Assembly (NCBI RefSeq): GCF_004804315.1
Contig: NZ_SRXX01000004.1
Coordinates: 1-64,000, forward strand
DNA length: 64,000 nucleotides
DNA from: Flagellimonas onchidii
GTDB lineage: Bacteria > Bacteroidota > Bacteroidia > Flavobacteriales > Flavobacteriaceae
Reading direction: 5' to 3'
The position numbers were made by a program, and so were the translations under genes. The notes beneath the pieces were generated by a model. The model was given only the letters and a program-made list of their open reading frames with translations. It made no database searches and was not told where the DNA came from. Numbering within the stretch: position 1 is the first letter of the stretch; every line of letters begins with the position of its first letter. Positions 1-9,365 of this stretch are shown here, piece after piece.

Positions 1-106
1 ACAATATGTCAAATGAACTTCTTATTCAATTCAAGAGAAAAAAAACGGGCCGAAAACAACCCTTTAACCCTCTCCTTATCGCCCTGCCCTATCAGCTAAG
101 CGGGTG
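1..106 (-). other. Probable rRNA operon leader (5' part)
   Basis: Untranslated stretch just downstream of a strong leftward promoter, with no leftward coding frame. Read on the minus strand it runs through GC-rich blocks and a T-rich tract and reaches TTCATTTGACATATTGT at the window edge (about 17 to 1). Leaders of Bacteroidota 16S and 23S genes, as I remember them, carry a similar TTTGACATATTG block. I infer that 16S rRNA begins shortly beyond base 1; no rRNA sequence itself is visible here. Confidence 0.5.
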
Positions 107-138
107 CAAATATAGAAAGGTTATTTTTATCCCACAAA
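107..138 (-). promoter_or_regulatory. Strong Bacteroidota promoter, leftward
   Basis: Minus-strand TTTG (135-138) and TATATTTG (107-114) are separated by 20 bases, an excellent match to the TTTG-N19-21-TAnnTTTG consensus of the Bacteroidota primary sigma factor. It points left, away from the porin gene, toward the putative rRNA leader. Confidence 0.75.
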
Positions 139-226
139 CAGTTTTAAACTATTTTTTTTCAAAAAAATCACCTTATTCTGTAATTGACTGTTTTTCAACT
201 TCAAAATATTTCAATTTAATGAATTT

Positions 227-2251
227 TTATGAAAAGAAATTCCAAACCAATCCAAACCGGATTACAAAATCACGATAGGGGTAGTTTGGTGCAGAGTAAT
301 AATTGGGTTCAGAAAATATGGAATTTAAATGTTCGGCCTTCAAATAAATTCTTGTTTGTCTCACTTTTGCATTGATGAACAAATCCAACAACGGATATCC
401 TCCTAACTCCTCTCTATTTTGAATATAGAATTCTCCCAATAGCGGATTGTAGGCATTCATATTATATGAAGTGAAATATTTAAAGGTAACTCCTGTTTGC
501 AAATACATGGCTTTTTTGAAAATATCCTTTGAAAAATACAAAGAGTTTCTAGTAACCAACTGAGGTAGGTTTAGCACCTGCTTGTCTTGGGTAACCTCTT
601 GATAAAGCACTGTATTAGTAAGGGTCCATCTTCTCCATTTTATATCGTTCTCATATTTTACCCTTAAATGATTTATGGTCTCTGTCTGCTGAAAGGGTTT
701 TACGAAAGCGGTTTCCTGAGCATTATCGATTTGCTCTTGTGTTGCTATGGATTCAAAATAGGTGTAGCTGTCCAATGCGCTGTACTCGGCACGTAAGTGC
801 CCCCATTTTTTCAAATTTACCCCAAAATGGATGCTTTGCGTCTGTTGTTCTTCAAAAGCATCAGAGTTTTGCCAATTAAAATTTCGGTAATCACTTTGGT
901 ATAAAAGAAAATTGAAGTTGGGCATTCTTGAAGATATATGGATTCCACCATATATGGAATAATTATCATTTATCTTATAATCTGCGGATGCATTAAAAAA
1001 ACTTCCACCCAAATCTCCTGTAAGGTTATAATTGACATCTCCCTTAAGCACTAAGCGCCCAAAATTATTTAGATAACTACCCCCAACTGCTATTTCCTCT
1101 CCTTTCAATTGATTTTGAATAGTCCCCTGATCGGTAATCAAAACACTGTTGAAAAAATAATTGTAATTATAAAGGCTGGCCCATCCTTTTATATCCCCCA
1201 AAGTTTTATTTGAAAATTTCACAAAACCTTTGTTGAACATGGTCTTTAAACGGGCACGATCCTCAATTGGGGTTACAAATGGCTCCGAACCGAAAGCGTC
1301 ATTTTGCGCAGCTTGCGTAAAGTCATAGAATTTTGTTTCATAACTAAATTCATGTCCAACTGCCAAAGCCGTTGGCTTTATTTCTGTGGAATCTTTTTTA
1401 CGGCCAAACAATTTAAGTTGATGATCCAGAAAATATCGTTTCCCCAGAATTCTATTATTCGCATTTGTGTAACGGAGATCAATTCTTGACCTATCCGTAA
1501 AATCATCAGTCGTCGTATCTTCGAACTGTTCGCGATTCAAAAGTCCACCATTCTCTTCTGCTTCAATATCCTGAGCAGTGATGTGACCTCGCATATTATA
1601 GTTTCCTTTTTTATTGACATAAACAAATGACGTCCTAAAATTACCTGATTGAGCTTGATCAAACCGGTATTTACCTAATGAACGAAACCCTTTATACGCA
1701 AGGGATACATTTAATCTTTCCGTAAAGTTAAAAGTCAACAATGCATCCAATAGCTGCCCCTGTTCCAATGTAGTTTTGAACATGAGCTCGGTCATAGGCG
1801 TAGGCACATTGTAATAGTTGATGTCTTCAATCTCGAAATAATTATAGTGCTTTGCTACAGCTCCCAATTGGGGATATAAGGTATTCTTCGAAAAAATTCG
1901 TCCTAAGACATTGTAGGGTTGCCCAATGTTTGAAAAGGGCATCAATTCAAAATCATCTTTCCTAATATAGTTGTATTTATACTCCTTTCTTATGGTCAAT
2001 GTGGTATCCACAATCGTGGTATCTCCATAGTAGGAAATGATTTTATAATCCGTGATAAAAACGGAATCCTTTTCCTCAATTCTTGTTTCCGGAATCCGGA
2101 ACATTGGCTTTTTGGCGTCTATAGGATTCTTTTTTGCAATGGAGTCGGTTTTCACCAAAGAATCAATTTCCTTAACCGGGGGTAGTGAGTCCTGTTGGGC
2201 AATCAAGGTAGCGCTCACCAAAAAGAGAAGGGCAAATACTAAAAATCTCAT
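227..2251 (-). CDS. Putative outer-membrane porin (Porin_10-like)
   Basis: A 674-residue protein with a signal peptide (about residues 1-19, ending in LIAQ). The rest alternates polar and aromatic residues in the manner of a large beta barrel, and it ends in an aromatic strand (VWNFFS). It resembles the conserved flavobacterial 'putative porin' family, so the expected place is the outer membrane; the substrate is unknown. The N-terminal 80 residues after the signal are Asp/Lys/Thr-rich and probably a periplasmic linker. It has its own promoter and is divergent from rnhB. The first ATG was chosen because the signal peptide starts there. Confidence 0.8.
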   Translation of the reverse strand: MRFLVFALLFLVSATLIAQQDSLPPVKEIDSLVKTDSIAKKNPIDAKKPMFRIPETRIEEKDSVFITDYKIISYYGDTTIVDTTLTIRKEYKYNYIRKDDFELMPFSNIGQPYNVLGRIFSKNTLYPQLGAVAKHYNYFEIEDINYYNVPTPMTELMFKTTLEQGQLLDALLTFNFTERLNVSLAYKGFRSLGKYRFDQAQSGNFRTSFVYVNKKGNYNMRGHITAQDIEAEENGGLLNREQFEDTTTDDFTDRSRIDLRYTNANNRILGKRYFLDHQLKLFGRKKDSTEIKPTALAVGHEFSYETKFYDFTQAAQNDAFGSEPFVTPIEDRARLKTMFNKGFVKFSNKTLGDIKGWASLYNYNYFFNSVLITDQGTIQNQLKGEEIAVGGSYLNNFGRLVLKGDVNYNLTGDLGGSFFNASADYKINDNYSIYGGIHISSRMPNFNFLLYQSDYRNFNWQNSDAFEEQQTQSIHFGVNLKKWGHLRAEYSALDSYTYFESIATQEQIDNAQETAFVKPFQQTETINHLRVKYENDIKWRRWTLTNTVLYQEVTQDKQVLNLPQLVTRNSLYFSKDIFKKAMYLQTGVTFKYFTSYNMNAYNPLLGEFYIQNREELGGYPLLDLFINAKVRQTRIYLKAEHLNSIFSEPNYYSAPNYPYRDFVIRFGLVWNFFS

Positions 2252-2269
2252 TCCTTATTATTGGTCAGG

Positions 2270-2277
2270 CAAAGGTA
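2270..2277 (-). promoter_or_regulatory. -7 element of the porin gene
   Basis: TACCTTTG on the minus strand matches TAnnTTTG and lies 18 bases upstream of the porin ATG. No clear -33 TTTG was found at the expected spacing. Confidence 0.5.
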
Positions 2278-2377
2278 TATGTTTTGTTTCTAAAGAAATG
2301 TGAAAGTTTATACTGTAAAAATCATAATATTGAAGGAATTTAATCCACCTCGGAAAACATAACTTTTAGACAGAACA

Positions 2378-2974
2378 ATGCTTGAACCTTTTTTAAAATA
2401 CCCAGACGAGGCAGGAACGGACGAAGCTGGAAGAGGTTGCTTGGCAGGACCCGTTACTGCCGGGGCAATAATTCTGCCTGCGGGTTTCGATAATTCTGTA
2501 TTGAATGATTCGAAACAACTTTCGGAAGGAAAACGAGAACATCTTCGACCTATTCTAGAGAGAGAAGCACTTACATTTTCGGTCTGTCATGTCTTCGAAG
2601 ATGAAATAGATAGCATCAACATTCTTAATGCTTCTATTTTAGCCATGCATCGTGCCTTGGACGGATTAAAACAGACTCCTAAACTTATATTGGTCGATGG
2701 TAATCGATTCAAACCATATTCCTCCATCCCTCATGAGTGCATTATAAAAGGGGACGGAAAATTTATGAGCATTGCAGCAGCCTCCATTCTCGCCAAAACC
2801 TACAGGGATGCTTATATGGCCAAAATTCATGAAGAGTTTCCGATGTACAATTGGAAAAAAAACAAAGGGTACCCCACAAAAGAACATAGGGAAGCAATAA
2901 AGAAGTACGGTATTACCAAATACCACAGAAAAAGTTTCAGACAACTTCCCGACCAGTTGACACTGGAATTGTAA
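2378..2974 (+). CDS. rnhB: Ribonuclease HII
   Basis: Cytoplasmic endonuclease that cuts the RNA strand of RNA-DNA hybrids, including single misincorporated ribonucleotides. The 198 residues match a usual bacterial RNase HII. The first catalytic block [13 protein letters not shown] supplies Asp15 and Glu16; ILVDGNRF supplies Asp107; [14 protein letters not shown] supplies Asp144. These complete the DEDD metal-binding set. The C-terminus ([12 protein letters not shown]) is also typical. It is followed 28 bases later by an unrelated lipoprotein gene on the same strand and may be cotranscribed with it. Confidence 0.97.
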   Translation: MLEPFLKYPDEAGTDEAGRGCLAGPVTAGAIILPAGFDNSVLNDSKQLSEGKREHLRPILEREALTFSVCHVFEDEIDSINILNASILAMHRALDGLKQTPKLILVDGNRFKPYSSIPHECIIKGDGKFMSIAAASILAKTYRDAYMAKIHEEFPMYNWKKNKGYPTKEHREAIKKYGITKYHRKSFRQLPDQLTLEL

Positions 2975-3002
2975 AACCCTAAATTTGTTCGAAACTTCGA
3001 AA

Positions 3003-5465
3003 ATGAAATACAGGGCATTTCTCACTTCTTTTTTACTTGTTTTATTTTTTAGCTGCAAAAAAGAGGTCAAGACCACAGACTCTTTACTTGGATACTTGCC
3101 CCCAAACGCCTCTTTAATCATTAAGATCAACAACCTAACCAATTTTAAAAGCGAACTTAAAAACAGCTCTTTTTTTGATAAGACCAAAAGTCTTCCCTTA
3201 TACAGCAAAATTTATAAAAAAGTACATCCTCTTGAACATCTTAAAACAGATTCAAACTGCCTACTTGGCCTTTATACAGTGGGAAAGGACAACCATGAAT
3301 TTGTTTTAATCATTGAGAATGCCGCCAACCTTTTCAATCTAGATAACATCACTGACAAAACAGTCGAGACATTGACATATGAAACCAAAAGCATTTCCAA
3401 ATACACTCTGGAAGGTACAGAGACTTTTAGTATGCTTGTAGACGACCAACTCATTGTTAGCTCTTCCATGTTGTTAATAGAGAATATTGCACGAGCGAAA
3501 AAAAACAACCCAACCAACCCCTTACTGGAAAAACTTTACCAAACTGCTACAAAAAGTAAATCTGCAACACTTTTTATGAACTTGGACGAACCTTCGTCTC
3601 TTCTTTCGGCTCAGTTAAAAAATGATAATTCCGATATAATCTCATTTGCAGATTGGATTTCACAAGATTTTTCAACCAATTCAAATGATGTAAGTTTTTC
3701 TGGAGTAGCAGTCGCTTCTGATTCCACAAAAAACTTTATCAATCTGTTTAAAGGAACCAATCCTTTAGTTCATAAGACCCATTTGTTTGCTCCACTAAGT
3801 GCTCAAGCCATAACATCATACACTTTTGACGATTATCAAACTTTTGCCAAAAACCAGAACACTTATCTGGACAGGGTAAAGGCTCCCGATACTATTTTCA
3901 ACACTATTGAAGAAGTTGGTATCATATTCGCAAATAACCAAAAAGTGGCATTATTAAGCTCTTTTGGAACAGAAAGTCTTTCTTCATTTTTAAATGCAGA
4001 CAAGCAAGGTTCCACCAATTATCAGGGCAGCGAAATCATTGACCTTAAAACAAATAATTTGCTGGTAGACGGTTTCAGCCCCTTGATAAAGGACTTCAAA
4101 TCCAATTTTTACACAGTATTGGAAAACACTTTTGTTTTTGCGGAAACGAAGGAATCATTGCAGAACATTATAAGCAATGATCGAAACAATGCTTCCTTCG
4201 GCAATTCACCCTACTATAATACGGCCATGGCGCAACTCGCCAATGAATCGAGCTTGCTTTTCATCTCCAAACCATCTGGAATCCGATTTCTATCTAAAGG
4301 ACACATGGCTTCACAATTTTCTGAGCCCCTTCAGAAAATTGATTTTGACAATTACACTTTTGCCACTCAATTGGTAGCGGATCAAGGGTTTTCGCATTTA
4401 AACTTTTTGGTTTCGAAAATTGAAAAAGCGGTGGCGATAAATTCTGTAACGCCCTTATTTAACCTTGAACTTGATACGGATCTTGTTATAAATCCCCAGT
4501 TCGTCAAAAACCACAGAACCAATAAACAAGAGATTGTGGTCCAGGATCAAAACAACATTCTGTATTTAATTTCCACGGAAGGAAAAGTACTTTGGAGCAA
4601 GCAGTTGAATTCTAGAATCCAAGGCCCTATTCAACAAGTGGATATTTATAAAAATGGCCGTTTGCAACTGGCATTCTGCACCAGTAACGAATTTATGATA
4701 GTAGACCGAAACGGCAAAGATGTTCTCCCTTTCAAAAAGACCTTTGAAGGCGGAAACCTCAATCCCTTGGCCGTGTTTGACTACGAAGGAAACAAAAATT
4801 ACCGCTTTGTAATAACCCAAGGCAACAAGGTATATATGTACAACAACCAAATGCAGATTGTTAGCGGGTTCAAATACACGGAAGCTGAAAGTCCCATCTT
4901 GACCTCTCCGAAACATTTCAGGGTATCAAACAAGGACTATTTGGTATTTCAATTGGAAAACCTGAAGCTAAAAATTTTACATAGAACAGGTCAAGAACGC
5001 CTAAAAGTTGCTGACAAAATTGATTTCTCAAATAATGGCGTATTCCTGTACAAGAACAAATTTTCAGTGACAAACAAAAAAGGCGTATTGCATCAAATTG
5101 ACACCAAAGGAAAGCTCACGGCAACCAACTTCAATCTTAGTAGTGACCATGGTATGTATACCACTAGTAAAACTTTGGCTCTTATGGACGACAACATTCT
5201 AAGTATTAAAGGAAAGAAGGTCGAGCTAGATTTGGGAGTGTACACCAAACCAAAGATTTTTTATATCAACGACAAGATCTATGTGGGTATTACGGACCTT
5301 CAAAATCAAAAAATATATTTATTTGACAGTCAAGCAAAACCAATACCAAATTTCCCGGTTTTTGGGAGTTCCCTTATTGATTTGGCCGATATCGACAATG
5401 ACAAGAAATTAGAGCTTGTTGCCAAAGATCAAGAAAACTCCATAATTGTATATAAATTGAATTAA
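3003..5465 (+). CDS. Large lipoprotein with C-terminal beta-propeller-like region
   Basis: An 820-residue protein of unknown function. I chose ATG 3003 over an in-frame ATG at 2985 because it begins directly with a lipoprotein signal (MKYRAFLTSFLLVLFFSCKK, Cys18). The first half begins SLLGYLPPNASLIIKINN and looks like the DUF3352 type of secreted proteins. The second half, from about residue 490, has repeated strands such as WSKQLNSRIQGPIQQVDIY and ends with SLIDLADIDNDKKLELVAKD, an FG-GAP/PQQ-like pattern. An outer- or inner-membrane-anchored periplasmic role is inferred. It follows rnhB closely. Confidence 0.75.
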   Translation: MKYRAFLTSFLLVLFFSCKKEVKTTDSLLGYLPPNASLIIKINNLTNFKSELKNSSFFDKTKSLPLYSKIYKKVHPLEHLKTDSNCLLGLYTVGKDNHEFVLIIENAANLFNLDNITDKTVETLTYETKSISKYTLEGTETFSMLVDDQLIVSSSMLLIENIARAKKNNPTNPLLEKLYQTATKSKSATLFMNLDEPSSLLSAQLKNDNSDIISFADWISQDFSTNSNDVSFSGVAVASDSTKNFINLFKGTNPLVHKTHLFAPLSAQAITSYTFDDYQTFAKNQNTYLDRVKAPDTIFNTIEEVGIIFANNQKVALLSSFGTESLSSFLNADKQGSTNYQGSEIIDLKTNNLLVDGFSPLIKDFKSNFYTVLENTFVFAETKESLQNIISNDRNNASFGNSPYYNTAMAQLANESSLLFISKPSGIRFLSKGHMASQFSEPLQKIDFDNYTFATQLVADQGFSHLNFLVSKIEKAVAINSVTPLFNLELDTDLVINPQFVKNHRTNKQEIVVQDQNNILYLISTEGKVLWSKQLNSRIQGPIQQVDIYKNGRLQLAFCTSNEFMIVDRNGKDVLPFKKTFEGGNLNPLAVFDYEGNKNYRFVITQGNKVYMYNNQMQIVSGFKYTEAESPILTSPKHFRVSNKDYLVFQLENLKLKILHRTGQERLKVADKIDFSNNGVFLYKNKFSVTNKKGVLHQIDTKGKLTATNFNLSSDHGMYTTSKTLALMDDNILSIKGKKVELDLGVYTKPKIFYINDKIYVGITDLQNQKIYLFDSQAKPIPNFPVFGSSLIDLADIDNDKKLELVAKDQENSIIVYKLN

Positions 5466-5530
5466 ACCGTCTTCACAGCAACCCATACAGTAGTTTATAC
5501 AAAATACACATTCTTTCTTTCTCGTTCTCT

Positions 5531-5549
5531 TGTAAATTTTTAATTTACA
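5531..5549. promoter_or_regulatory. Perfect 19-bp palindrome, possible operator
   Basis: TGTAAATT-TTT-AATTTACA lies 30 bases upstream of the OmpA-family ATG. Both arms match over all 8 bases. It could be an operator or, since the centre is T-rich, a small RNA hairpin. No regulator is assigned. Confidence 0.4.
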
Positions 5550-5579
5550 GTCAATTACACTATCTAAACACTTTTTGAA

Positions 5580-6911
5580 ATGAAAACCTCCTTTTTGGGC
5601 AAAATCTTGTTTTGTTCCCTTATTGCTTTTGCCTTTAGCACCAACACCAACGCTCAATTCCTAAAAAAACTTGGTAAAAAAGCTGAAAGAGCAGCCGAAC
5701 GTACCATTGAAAGACGAGTAGAACATGAAACTTCCAAGAAAACCGACCAAGCCTTGGACAGTATCTTAGAACCCGGTTCTGGGGGTAAAAAGCAGCCCCA
5801 GCAAACACCTCAATCTACCGGAGGAAACACCAACACTCAGGGCGGGCAACCCAATGGGTCTCCGAATTCAGGTTCAGTGAGTTCATCAGGTCAAAAGTCC
5901 ATCCAAATTTATAGCAAGTTTGATTTTGTCCCTGGTGACAAACAGCTGTTCTTTGATGATTTTGCAAACGATTTTATCGGAGATTTTCCTGCTAGGTGGA
6001 ATACAAATGGAAGTGGTGAAGTGGTTACCATTGACGAATCCCCTCAAAAGTGGATGGAACTTATCCCTGGTTATGGAATCTACTATATTCCCGATGTTCC
6101 CCAGTTGCCGGAAGAATACACTATTGAGTTCGACATTTTAACCTACGGAATGGACAACAAAACTTCCTCAACAGCTGGTATTGGGCTCTATCTAAGTAAT
6201 GACCCCAATTTTAAGGATGGAGACTACCGTGCCTCAGTATGGTTTCCCGTTGGCCAGTACGGTGCTTTCGATATTAGGGTACAAAACCATATCAAAGGCG
6301 AGGGCCGTACTATAAACAACGGTATAAGGGCAGACATACGAAAAGCTGTATTAAATCAACCTCATATTTCCATAGCGGTGAACAAAGCTCGGTTCCGTGT
6401 TTGGGTAAATGAAAAAAAGTATGTTGACATCCCTCGTATGATTCCGGAAAACAGACTTACTTCAGTAAAGTTTCATGTGAACAACCTAAAAGATGGCAAG
6501 GAAAAAATCTTTATCACCAATCTCAAGGTTGCCGAAGGGGGAGTCGATTTAAGAAGAAAACTGATTTCTGAAGGTAAAATTTCTACTAATGGGATTTTAT
6601 TTGATGCTGGCTCAGCCAATATAAAGCCCGAATCTATGGGAATCATTAGACAGATCTATCAAGTATTGCAGCAAGACGGTTCTATTAACCTTAAAATTGT
6701 TGGCCATACCGATAGCGACGGTAGCGACGAAAACAACATGAGCCTTTCTAAAAAAAGAGCGGCCTCCGTTAAAAATGCGTTGGTCTCTATATATGGTGTA
6801 GATTCAAACCGATTGACCGTGGATGGCAAAGGTGAAAGTGAACCGGTTGCGGACAACAATAGTCCGGATGGCAAAGCACAAAATAGGAGAGTTGAATTTA
6901 TAAAGCAATAA
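5580..6911 (+). CDS. OmpA-family outer-membrane protein
   Basis: 443 residues with a signal peptide (about 1-25, ending TNTNAQ), then a Lys/Glu-rich helix that continues to about residue 60, a Gly/Asn/Gln/Pro/Ser-rich linker (about 62-105), a middle beta-rich domain (about 110-325) that may resemble a lectin/glucanase fold, and a C-terminal OmpA peptidoglycan-binding domain (about 335-443). That domain shows ILFDAGSANIKPES, VGHTDSDGSDENN and NRRVEF. It probably ties the outer membrane to the cell wall. It lies 2 bases upstream of the next gene, so the two are probably cotranscribed. Confidence 0.88.
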   Translation: MKTSFLGKILFCSLIAFAFSTNTNAQFLKKLGKKAERAAERTIERRVEHETSKKTDQALDSILEPGSGGKKQPQQTPQSTGGNTNTQGGQPNGSPNSGSVSSSGQKSIQIYSKFDFVPGDKQLFFDDFANDFIGDFPARWNTNGSGEVVTIDESPQKWMELIPGYGIYYIPDVPQLPEEYTIEFDILTYGMDNKTSSTAGIGLYLSNDPNFKDGDYRASVWFPVGQYGAFDIRVQNHIKGEGRTINNGIRADIRKAVLNQPHISIAVNKARFRVWVNEKKYVDIPRMIPENRLTSVKFHVNNLKDGKEKIFITNLKVAEGGVDLRRKLISEGKISTNGILFDAGSANIKPESMGIIRQIYQVLQQDGSINLKIVGHTDSDGSDENNMSLSKKRAASVKNALVSIYGVDSNRLTVDGKGESEPVADNNSPDGKAQNRRVEFIKQ

Positions 6912-6913
6912 CC

Positions 6914-7594
6914 ATGAAAAATATCATCTCGGCCGTATTGATTATAGGTCTCATATGCGGACAAACCTTAATTGCCCAAACCGACTGTAGCAAGTATTAT
7001 CCCGTTTCAGATGGAGCCAAATTTGAACATACGCTTTATGGCAGTCGAATGAACAAAGAAGGTAAGGTGGTCTATTCCGTCACAGATGATGGTGGTGACC
7101 GTGTACTGTATACCATGGAAATGTTTGACAAAAACGATGTTCAACTTGGAGATTCTTCCTATGGGATGCAATGTGAAGAAAACGGTGTTTCCATTGACTT
7201 TAAATCCCTTATGGGTAGTGCCAGGGCCAGTCATTTTGATAACATGGAGGTAGATATTACGGGAAACAACATTTATATACCCAATGACCTATCAGTGGGC
7301 CAGACTTTACCTGATGCGGAAATGGAAATTGCCATAACCGGTGCACCGATTGCGATGAAATCATTTATGAGAATGTACAACCGAACCGTAGAAGGTAAAG
7401 AGAGTGTCACTACTCCCGCTGGAACTTTTGAATGTTTTGTCATCAGCTACGATACAGACATGAGAATGGGTATAAAATCCACAGGGAAAACCAAACAATG
7501 GTTAGCTGAGCATATTGGTATGGTAAAAACCGAAGATTATAACAAAAAAGGGAAATTACGAAGCATGAGCTTGCTTACATCCTATGAGCGATGA
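6914..7594 (+). CDS. TapB-like secreted protein
   Basis: 226 residues with a signal peptide (about 1-21, ending TLIAQ). The body (CSKYYPVSDGAKFEHTLY, later TPAGTFECFVISY and TKQWLAEHIGMVKTE) resembles the TapB/DUF3108-like secreted beta-sheet proteins. These have no known enzymatic role. The start lies 2 bases after the OmpA-family stop, so the two probably work in the same envelope process. A terminator follows directly. Confidence 0.7.
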   Translation: MKNIISAVLIIGLICGQTLIAQTDCSKYYPVSDGAKFEHTLYGSRMNKEGKVVYSVTDDGGDRVLYTMEMFDKNDVQLGDSSYGMQCEENGVSIDFKSLMGSARASHFDNMEVDITGNNIYIPNDLSVGQTLPDAEMEIAITGAPIAMKSFMRMYNRTVEGKESVTTPAGTFECFVISYDTDMRMGIKSTGKTKQWLAEHIGMVKTEDYNKKGKLRSMSLLTSYER

Positions 7595-7616
7595 CAACAA
7601 AACCAATCAAAACCGG

Positions 7617-7650
7617 AAAACCGAGGCTTATGCTTCGGTTTTCTCTTTTA
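7617..7650 (+). terminator. Intrinsic terminator between convergent genes
   Basis: An 11-bp stem (AAAACCGAGGC, 7617-7627, with GCTTCGGTTTT, 7632-7642; one G-U pair) with a TTAT loop is followed by TTCTCTTTT. The lipB stop codon falls in the loop, so the hairpin also overlaps the 3' end of lipB. Confidence 0.8.
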
Positions 7651-8344
7651 TAAATTCAGCTTCAAAAAGGGATTCAAAATGATGCTGTAATTTTTCTTTT
7701 ACCTCATCCATATCCACTTCCTTTTGGCCAAGCTCCACATTCAGGGAGGTAACAGCCTTGCCTTTTATCCCGCAGGGAATCATTAAATCAAAATAACCTA
7801 AGTCCGCATTTACATTCAATGCGAAACCATGCATGGTCACCCAGCGGCTTGCCCGTACACCCATGGCGCAAATCTTACGGGCGAAAGGAGTTCCAACATC
7901 TAACCAAACCCCAGTTTCTCCTTCAGAACGAACTCCTTTTAGGCCATACTCCGCTAAGGTTAGGATTACCATTTCCTCAAGTAATCTGAGATATTTATGG
8001 ATATCGGTAAAGAAATTGTCCAAATCCAAAATGGGATAGCCTACAATTTGTCCTGGACCATGATAGGTGATATCCCCTCCCCTGTTGATTTTGTAAAAAG
8101 TAGCTCCCTTTTCTTGCAGTTTTTTTTCATCGACCAACAAATTGGCCATATCCCCGCTCTTTCCCAAAGTATAGACATGCGGATGCTCTACAAAAAGAAA
8201 ATGGTTCGGAGTTTCAAGATTCGCCTCTTCCCTTCTATTCTTGATTTTTACATCAACAATTTCCTTAAATAGGGCTTCTTGGTAATCCCAAGTTTCCTTG
8301 TAATCCTTATGGCCTAAATCCTGTAGCTGGACTTTCTTGTTCAT
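7628..8344 (-). CDS. lipB: Octanoyltransferase LipB
   Basis: Moves octanoate from octanoyl-ACP onto lipoyl domains of 2-oxoacid dehydrogenases and GcvH, the first step of lipoate synthesis in the cytoplasm. The 238-residue sequence shows the family signature RGGDITYHGPGQIVGYPI (about 88-105), the catalytic Lys157 in RKICAMGVR and the catalytic Cys191 in MIPCGIKGKAV. The N-terminus is slightly longer than the E. coli protein, as usual in Bacteroidota. It is convergent with the TapB-like gene and 32 bases downstream of a lipoprotein gene on the same strand. Confidence 0.97.
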   Translation of the reverse strand: MNKKVQLQDLGHKDYKETWDYQEALFKEIVDVKIKNRREEANLETPNHFLFVEHPHVYTLGKSGDMANLLVDEKKLQEKGATFYKINRGGDITYHGPGQIVGYPILDLDNFFTDIHKYLRLLEEMVILTLAEYGLKGVRSEGETGVWLDVGTPFARKICAMGVRASRWVTMHGFALNVNADLGYFDLMIPCGIKGKAVTSLNVELGQKEVDMDEVKEKLQHHFESLFEAEFIKEKTEA

Positions 8345-8376
8345 CCAGCAAAGATACGAAGCGTTTTATCTCAAAA

Positions 8377-9108
8377 CTAATTCTCCAGCTCTACCTCAAG
8401 ATCCAAAAGCGAAGGGTCTTTCATCAAATCTAAAAACTTGACTTCATAAATAAGGGTTTTACCATCTGCGCTGAATGTGGCTTCCTCTGCAGTGGTGGAT
8501 TTTACCTTTCTTGGGAAATGGTATTTCAGTGTATAGGTAGATCCTGAAAGGAACATTTCAGCACCTTGGAGGCTGTCCACTTGCTGTTGAAACAGTTGCT
8601 CATCCAAAATCTTGGCCTTCCTTGAAAAACTGTTCCCCGTGAAGGCGTAGCTTACCTCAGAAGCTGAACTTTCCATTGGCGCCGGAGCACCCTGCTGATT
8701 AGAACCCAAAACATTAGCACCTTGAAAAGCATTGAACGCATCATTGACATCGCTTACATTCTTAAATTCACTAAATAAATCAAACTTCATCACCTTTTCA
8801 TCTGGGTTCATCACCATATGCATCATAAAGGGCTCCAACTTTTTCAGTTTAGCCTGTTCTTCTGGTGTAAGCTCAGCAATGCTATCATGCTTTTCTTCCA
8901 GCAGATCCTTAAAGGAAATTAAGGAGTCGATGGGTTTTTCGTTGGTCTTTTTCATTTCCTCACCTGCCATTTCCATCAGCTCGGACCCATCAAAATTGAT
9001 GGAAAGCTTTCCTGAACCATCTTCTTGTAACGTAATTTCTTCCGTAAAATTGCATGATGAAGCGAAGGCAACCATAAGCGCCGATGCTAAGATTTGGATT
9101 TTTTTCAT
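8377..9108 (-). CDS. Hypothetical lipoprotein
   Basis: 243 residues with a lipoprotein signal and lipobox ASSC (Cys19). It continues NFTEEITLQEDGSGKLSINF, a pattern common to small Bacteroidota lipoproteins with an N-terminal beta-sandwich that open with 'ITLNEDGSG'. It is rich in Glu, Met and Lys, with a low-complexity central helix. Function is not recognised. It lies between the YqaE peptide gene (10 bases upstream) and lipB, probably one leftward transcription unit. Confidence 0.72.
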   Translation of the reverse strand: MKKIQILASALMVAFASSCNFTEEITLQEDGSGKLSINFDGSELMEMAGEEMKKTNEKPIDSLISFKDLLEEKHDSIAELTPEEQAKLKKLEPFMMHMVMNPDEKVMKFDLFSEFKNVSDVNDAFNAFQGANVLGSNQQGAPAPMESSASEVSYAFTGNSFSRKAKILDEQLFQQQVDSLQGAEMFLSGSTYTLKYHFPRKVKSTTAEEATFSADGKTLIYEVKFLDLMKDPSLLDLEVELEN

Positions 9109-9117
9109 TGTGGTGCT

Positions 9118-9273
9118 CTAATTTGTATTGTTTAAAATGACAAGCGCACCAATTACTCCGGGCACCCATCCGCAAAACGTTAAAAGTAATACAATAACAA
9201 AAGACCCACAACCTTTTCCGATGACCGACAAAGGTGGGAAAAGAATGGCCAATAAAACTCTCCAGAAACTCAT
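9118..9273 (-). CDS. YqaE/Pmp3-family membrane peptide
   Basis: A 51-residue gene read directly from the minus strand: start CAT at 9271-9273, stop at 9118-9120. The peptide begins MSFWRVLLAILFPPLSVIGK, continues GCGSFVIVLLLTFCGWVPG and ends ALVILNNTN. Two hydrophobic helices with a central Gly/Cys turn and the LFPPL and CGWVPG motifs define the YqaE/Pmp3 (PMP3/stress-response) family. These peptides sit in the inner membrane and are linked to membrane potential and salt stress in other organisms. It is only 9 bases upstream of the lipoprotein gene. Confidence 0.9.
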   Translation of the reverse strand: MSFWRVLLAILFPPLSVIGKGCGSFVIVLLLTFCGWVPGVIGALVILNNTN

Positions 9274-9365
9274 TGATTTGATTTTGATTGATGTATCTCA
9301 TTAGTATCGGAATAAACCAATTTGTTACACAAAACCCTTATTTTTAAACTTCATTGAATTAGTTT

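Noticed and set aside
1..226. A 90-residue plus-strand frame near the left edge.
   Set aside because: No signal or family pattern, and it runs opposite a strong promoter and leader.
2666..3208. A 180-residue open frame on the minus strand over rnhB.
   Set aside because: It lies opposite the well-conserved rnhB and the lipoprotein start, with no recognisable protein pattern.
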